Of a stretch of DNA of 9,793 bases, positions 7,101 through 9,793 are shown in pieces. The stretch is from Prevotellamassilia sp. GTDB taxonomy: Bacteria > Bacteroidota > Bacteroidia > Bacteroidales > Bacteroidaceae. The DNA lies in the NCBI GenBank assembly GCA_018383375.1, contig JAHAWW010000255.1, positions 1-9,793 of the forward strand, read 5' to 3'. The position numbers were made by a program, and so were the translations under genes. Each line of letters opens with the position of its first letter. The stretch's first letter is position 1. A model generated the notes under the pieces. It was not told the DNA's origin. It saw only the letters and a list, made by a program, of their open reading frames with translations, and searched no databases.

Positions 7101-8793
7101 GGGCAAAGTGTGAGATGTTGGCATCGGCCTTAAGTTTTGTGTTTTTTGCCATCATGTCAAAGCCCCGTCCGGCCGCCTTGACGTGAGCTGTGAGCGGCGA
7201 CAGACCCGACGTGGGCAGCAGGCGGCCGAGTGGCAACCGGTCTGTTTTGAGGTCAATGTCATATTGTTCGCTCTTAGTGTTGAGCCGTCCTCGGGCCGTC
7301 ATGCGTCCGCCGGCTGTGGCGAGATTGACTTGCCCTCCCATTTGGTCGCCGTCCATCTTAACGTCTCCGCTCAGTCTGGTGCCACGGGGAATGTCGAAAC
7401 TGCCGGCCACGTCTTTGGGCAAGAACGCCTTGAGCCGTTTGAAATCGGTCACGTCGGCCGTGAAGTGCACCTGTCCCTGTCGCCAAGTAGACACCAAGTC
7501 TTTGCCGTGTCCGCTCAGTGCTATGCCGGCCACTCCCGGCAGGCGCACGGCCAACGACCGCAGCGACACCGCCGCCAAGTTGCCTTCCATTTCGGCTTCG
7601 ACGGCCAGCGGCGTGTTGGGCCATGCTTTAAGCCATTCGTCGGGCACAAAGCCCCGGCCGCCTGTCTTGATGTCTTCGGGCGCAATGTCGGCATCGATAT
7701 GGAGTGAGAGCGCACCGTTGGGGTGTTGGTCGAAAGCTTTCAAGCCCAAGTCGGCTTTAATGGCAAACCGTGAGTGTGGCGTGCGCAGCGTGAGACTCGG
7801 CAGTGAGAGACGTGTCGAGTCCATATAGAGTCTGCCGGCCATCTCTTTCACCTCGAGTCCGCTGCGTTCTTTAAATTGCAGTTGCCGCACGTTGACCTTG
7901 AGCGTGCCGTCGGCGGCATAACTGAGTGAGTCGGCTTTGAGGCGCAGGCCGTCGATGGCCAGATAGTTGAGGTCGAGTCCGTCGGCCGGTATGAACTTTT
8001 GCCAGAGCAGGGTGCCCGAGAGCATGAAGGCGGTGTTGCCGATTTTTTTGTTTGCGTCCTTTCGGCCTCTTGTGGCATAGGCGATTGCACCATCTTTGAG
8101 GTCAAACGAGCTGAGCGTCACTGCTGGTGCGGCCGTGTTGAGGTTTAGGGCCGAAAGCCGTGCGTCGCCAATGTGGGCAAAAAGTCGCAGACTGTCGCCG
8201 GGCATTGAGAGACTGACGGAAGTGTTTTTCACTTGGAGCCGGTCGGCCGTGATGAACCATGGTGTGGCCGCCGTTGTGTCGGGCTCCACCTTGGCCGTGT
8301 CGCTCATTGCCACAAAAAGTTGCGCACCGTCGAGCGTGGCTTCGTCGAGGTGCACCTTCCCCGTGCCCCATTCCACGCCGTGCGACTGTGCGGTGAGGCG
8401 GTCTATGTGGCCGCGGATATAGGTGTCGGCCACAAAACTTTTTGTGTTGACTTTGACGCGGTAGAGGCTGAATTTATCAATGTCGGCACGTCCTTCGAAG
8501 AGAGGCAACAGCTTGACGTCAAGGCGCATAGCCTCCATCGCGGCCACCGTGTCACGACCGTCTATGGCTGTCACATCGTGCAGAGCCAGGTCGAGGGGGA
8601 AGGCCAAACGCACGTCGCCCACCGTGATTTTCATACCGGTCTCTTCGCTCAACTTGTCGGCAGCCAAACCCACCGCCCACCGCTGCACGGGTGGCAGATA
8701 GATGAGAATGGCCAAAATCAAAAACAGAATTATGGGGGATATCAGCACCCAAACCAAGCGTTTGAGCCACTTTTTCACTTGCTTCTTTTTCAT
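4141..8793 (-). CDS. tamB: TamB-family translocation/assembly module protein (DUF490, AsmA-like)
   Basis: 1550 residues from the ATG at 8793. The N-terminus has a Lys-rich start (MKKKQVKKWLKR) followed by one membrane helix (about 13-33), which would anchor it in the inner membrane. The body is a very long series of beta-strand repeats expected to form the lipid-lined groove of AsmA-like/TamB proteins. The last ~450 residues are the TamB domain (DUF490): blocks such as GSYVEFTGDPANPTLNISA and the C-terminal FRFAKRFWNNRISVILGGKV are typical. It would bridge the periplasm and work with the outer-membrane Omp85 partner encoded directly downstream. An in-frame ATG at 8841 would add 16 residues (MSGETDRPRILRIFAA). 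The shorter start is preferred because it begins right before the basic membrane anchor, as in relatives. The gene is intact, with no frameshift seen. It is divergent from the small exported protein gene at 9046. Confidence 0.93.
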   Translation of the reverse strand: MKKKQVKKWLKRLVWVLISPIILFLILAILIYLPPVQRWAVGLAADKLSEETGMKITVGDVRLAFPLDLALHDVTAIDGRDTVAAMEAMRLDVKLLPLFEGRADIDKFSLYRVKVNTKSFVADTYIRGHIDRLTAQSHGVEWGTGKVHLDEATLDGAQLFVAMSDTAKVEPDTTAATPWFITADRLQVKNTSVSLSMPGDSLRLFAHIGDARLSALNLNTAAPAVTLSSFDLKDGAIAYATRGRKDANKKIGNTAFMLSGTLLWQKFIPADGLDLNYLAIDGLRLKADSLSYAADGTLKVNVRQLQFKERSGLEVKEMAGRLYMDSTRLSLPSLTLRTPHSRFAIKADLGLKAFDQHPNGALSLHIDADIAPEDIKTGGRGFVPDEWLKAWPNTPLAVEAEMEGNLAAVSLRSLAVRLPGVAGIALSGHGKDLVSTWRQGQVHFTADVTDFKRLKAFLPKDVAGSFDIPRGTRLSGDVKMDGDQMGGQVNLATAGGRMTARGRLNTKSEQYDIDLKTDRLPLGRLLPTSGLSPLTAHVKAAGRGFDMMAKNTKLKADANISHFALEQIDLGGITANATLSGGEAVADFQMATPVVEGSGQLKAQLGREIFATLTADLPEVNLQRIAALKDTLSLGVACNLDLKASDDFSDIRLGGALENIRFLTPKRSIPAKDLTFDLATNSDTTEAHINAGDLTLALNAQGAIDRITDGLAAMGGELSRQMTHKIIDLEAVKAKMPTLAFNLTAGADNPLSKIMLYKGIGYRSADVKLATSPTDGLTGHLHAGALKNGGVLLDTLSLALRQDTAGLKMDGEIKNYTKKNPNHFTLQLASEILPSEANVHLAFFDDAGRKGIDLGLKAEAPGGEYLALSLFPHHPVIAYRNFTVNDGNFIKMERGGRLSADVKLLADDGTGLNIYGQPTDSVNDLTLSIASLNLGELSSVMPYLPQLSGKLYGDFHVTDHFVEKSLSAAGSFSIDDFVFEGTPLGDLGLEAFYLPKADGEHYANAYVSAGGNEVLQCEGTYKDEQFEGQATLLDCPLRLLDGFMAEAGMGFKGTAGGQLNLSGTTDHMTLNGQIDLDSARIYSDTYGFDFGMDERPITITNSRLQFDNYRLTSKTDQNPLIMNGYLDMADFSQMRLDFDMKARNFELINAKHTPTSLLFGKVYADFDGRLYGRVDQLTIRGNLSVLDRTDMTYILKDSPLTVEDQLSGLVTFTDFSDTIQVEENETMATSGFDLTLGVSISDAARFCCNLSEDGSNYVNLEGGGDLTMRITHQGDLRLTGRLTAQSGKMKYSLPIIPLKTFDIASGSYVEFTGDPANPTLNISATETVRTTITENDQPRAVTFNVGVDITKPLSDMGLAFTIEAPDDLSMQNQLVSMSPEQRNKAAIAMLATGMFMTDEMMTSGGSGFKASNALNAFLQSEIQNIAAGALRTFDISVGMENSTSETGTTTTDYSFRFAKRFWNNRISVILGGKVSTGQDAQNTAGSFIDNVAVEYRLDQSATRYVKVFYDRSAQDPLEGQLTQTGAGLILRRKTDRLGELFIFKRKNKKQ

Positions 8794-8798
8794 GGCTG

Positions 8799-8806
8799 CA
8801 AAAATA
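8799..8806 (-). promoter_or_regulatory. -7-like motif TATTTTTG just upstream of the chosen tamB start
   Basis: On the minus strand TATTTTTG matches the Bacteroidota -7 consensus TAnnTTTG exactly and ends 5 nt before the ATG at 8793. No TTTG -33 box is seen 17-23 nt upstream of it. If it is a promoter, the mRNA would have almost no leader. It could also be a chance match inside a longer coding region starting at 8841. Confidence 0.25.
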
Positions 8807-8929
8807 CGCAAAATTCGCGGCCTGTCGGTTTCGCCACTCATATTTATAATATAATAGGCATTGAAAGGAAGGCTTTGGCAGCTTTAGCCCGTCTCTCGTC
8901 CGGCTTTTGAACTGCGGCGGTGATTATTT

Positions 8930-8965
8930 TTTGCAGAAAAAAGATTATGCTTAATTTTACTTTTG
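8930..8965 (+). promoter_or_regulatory. Probable Bacteroidota-type promoter for the small exported protein / sigma factor unit
   Basis: TTTG at 8930-8933 and TACTTTTG at 8958-8965 match the -33 (TTTG) and -7 (TAnnTTTG) elements used by the primary sigma factor of Bacteroidota. The 24-nt spacing is a little longer than usual, so the -7 box is the stronger evidence. Transcription would begin near 8970 and leave a leader of about 75 nt before the ATG at 9046. Confidence 0.45.
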
Positions 8966-8990
8966 CCGCTTAGACGGGTTGATAATAATA

Positions 8991-9000
8991 GAAGCGCTTC
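8991..9000. promoter_or_regulatory. Perfect 10-bp palindrome in the leader of the 9046 gene
   Basis: GAAGCGCTTC is its own reverse complement. It lies 25-34 bp downstream of the predicted -7 box and 45 bp before the ATG. The position fits an operator for a dimeric regulator. The stem could not form a stable RNA hairpin without a loop, so a DNA-binding role is more likely if it is functional. It occurs only once here, and a 10-bp palindrome can arise by chance. Confidence 0.3.
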
Positions 9001-9045
9001 ACAACACAACAAACTACACCAAGATAATCTTCAAACGTTAATCAA

Positions 9046-9327
9046 ATGAAGACTGCATCATCCCTCCGTCTCTCCATTCTCATCCTCGTCGCTGCTTTCT
9101 TGAGCTTCGCTTCGGCTTCAGCCCATCGTCCCGCCGCCGGTTGCTACAGTCATCACGGTGCCGCAGTGTGCCATAAGTCCCACCACGTCAAGGTGAAGAA
9201 GTGCAAACGTTGCGGTAGGACCTATGCCGTGGTCGTCAGACCTTGCAAAGCGAAGGCCAAGCCCGTCAAACATCACCATACACACCGTGTGGTTGCCGCC
9301 AAGGTTTATCGCCGCGGCCATAAATAA
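9046..9327 (+). CDS. Small exported His/Cys-rich basic protein of unknown function
   Basis: 93 residues, family not recognised. Residues 1-26 form a clear Sec signal peptide, with a likely cut at ASA-H27. The mature 67 residues hold 11 His, 5 Cys, 11 Lys and 7 Arg, and no Asp or Glu at all. Visible motifs are a C53-K-R-C56-G knuckle like one half of a zinc ribbon, a further Cys at 33, 42 and 67, paired His at 36-37 and 46-47, and the cluster H76-H-H-T-H80. This composition suggests binding of metal ions or anionic polymers in the periplasm, but that is inference. The coding sequence begins at ATG 9046 after an A-rich leader and ends 9 bp before the ECF sigma factor gene, so the two are probably co-transcribed. 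It may be a sensor or effector of the sigma factor system. Confidence 0.75.
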   Translation: MKTASSLRLSILILVAAFLSFASASAHRPAAGCYSHHGAAVCHKSHHVKVKKCKRCGRTYAVVVRPCKAKAKPVKHHHTHRVVAAKVYRRGHK

Positions 9328-9336
9328 CCCTCACGA

Positions 9337-9793
9337 ATGATTGCCGACAAACACATACTGCGCGCCACGCGCGACAATCCCGACCGTGGCTTTCGTCTGC
9401 TTTTGGATAAATACCAAGAGCCGGTCTATTGGCATATCCGTCGTCTTGTCGTGGGCCACGAAGATGCTCGCGATGCCGCCCAAGAGACCTTCATCAGGGC
9501 ATGTCGCCACATCAGTGCCGTCAGAGATGCCGACGGTCTGAGGCCATGGCTGTTTCGCATAGCCACCAACGAGGCACTGCGCCTCATCGCCGTCAGCCGA
9601 GGCCGTGGCGAAATCTCGCTCGACGAAGCCACCGTCGAGGTGTCGCGTTTGGAGAGTGCCGACCTTATTGACCGCAGCGATCAAGTCGCACTTGCGCTCC
9701 AGCGCGCCATTCTCTCTCTCCCTGCCAAACAACAGTTGGCTTTCAACCTCAGATATTACGACCAAATGCCCTATGCCGACATCGCTCGCATTA
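9337..9793 (+). CDS. ECF-type RNA polymerase sigma factor (sigma-70 family), 3' end outside the window
   Basis: From the ATG at 9337 there are 152 open codons to the window edge, with no stop. Residues 17-58 match sigma region 2 (GFRLLLDKYQEPVYWHIRRL, then HEDARDAAQETFIRACRHI), the part that binds core polymerase and the -10 element. A WLFRIATNEALRLI block follows (about 72-85). After a linker, ALQRAILSLPAKQQLAFNLR and YYDQMPYADIARI (about 118-152) are the start of region 4, which reads the -35 element; the helix-turn-helix is cut by the window edge. The architecture without region 3 is that of extracytoplasmic-function sigma factors. It directly follows the small His/Cys-rich exported protein. 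An anti-sigma factor would be expected downstream but is not visible. Confidence 0.93.
   Translation, partial: MIADKHILRATRDNPDRGFRLLLDKYQEPVYWHIRRLVVGHEDARDAAQETFIRACRHISAVRDADGLRPWLFRIATNEALRLIAVSRGRGEISLDEATVEVSRLESADLIDRSDQVALALQRAILSLPAKQQLAFNLRYYDQMPYADIARI

Noticed and set aside
8233..8910. Open frame of 225 codons on the plus strand across the tamB 5' end
   Set aside because: It lies antisense to tamB, has no family features, and is rich in residues expected from reading reversed tamB codons; the same holds for open frames at 7190-7828 and 6454-7002.
8921..8950. T-run/A-run inverted pair (TTTTT-GCAG-AAAAA) as a terminator
   Set aside because: The stem is only A/T, with no gene on either strand ending upstream of it.
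9331..9765. 144-codon open frame on the minus strand
   Set aside because: It is fully antisense to the ECF sigma factor, whose conserved regions 2 and 4 are clear on the plus strand.

Overview
The window reads as a piece of a Bacteroidota chromosome, most likely order Bacteroidales and perhaps Prevotella-like. Three things point there. First, a two-gene cluster encodes a TamB protein followed by an Omp85-family barrel that carries a lipoprotein signal (the TamL arrangement). Second, clear purine-rich Shine-Dalgarno sites are lacking and the upstream leaders are A/T-rich. Third, there are TAnnTTTG-type -7 promoter motifs. The assignment is inferred from these traits; no rRNA or other phylogenetic marker lies in the window.

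Layout. Positions 1-195 (minus strand) hold the first 65 codons of a TolC-family outer-membrane efflux protein that runs off the left edge. Positions 196-423 are a non-coding divergent spacer with three small hairpins and a run of GTCT/AGAC-type short repeats. Positions 424-1608 (plus) are a complete TolC-family gene. It is a close paralogue of the left-edge gene: 138 bp of the two coding regions match at 135 positions in inverted orientation, while their signal-peptide codons are clearly diverged. Its stop codon overlaps the stop of the convergent tamL gene. Positions 1605-4097 (minus) encode a TamL/TamA-like Omp85 lipoprotein and 4141-8793 (minus) encode TamB; tamB is upstream of tamL and the two probably form one operon. 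Positions 8842-9045 are a second divergent spacer with a probable promoter and a perfect 10-bp palindrome. Positions 9046-9327 (plus) encode a small exported protein rich in His, Cys, Lys and Arg. Nine bases later, at 9337, an ECF-type RNA polymerase sigma factor begins and runs off the right edge.

How the parts work together. TamB is an inner-membrane-anchored protein that spans the periplasm and TamL is its outer-membrane Omp85 partner; together they serve outer-membrane biogenesis (barrel assembly and/or lipid transport). The TolC-family proteins would be outer-membrane exit ducts of tripartite efflux pumps; their RND and adaptor partners are not visible. The ECF sigma factor and the small basic exported protein look like one transcription unit, possibly an envelope or metal/redox stress module. 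No RNA genes, CRISPR arrays, transposases or convincing terminators were seen. The items most worth a second look are the inverted duplicated tolC 5' ends around a hairpin-rich spacer and the His/Cys-rich protein linked to the sigma factor.
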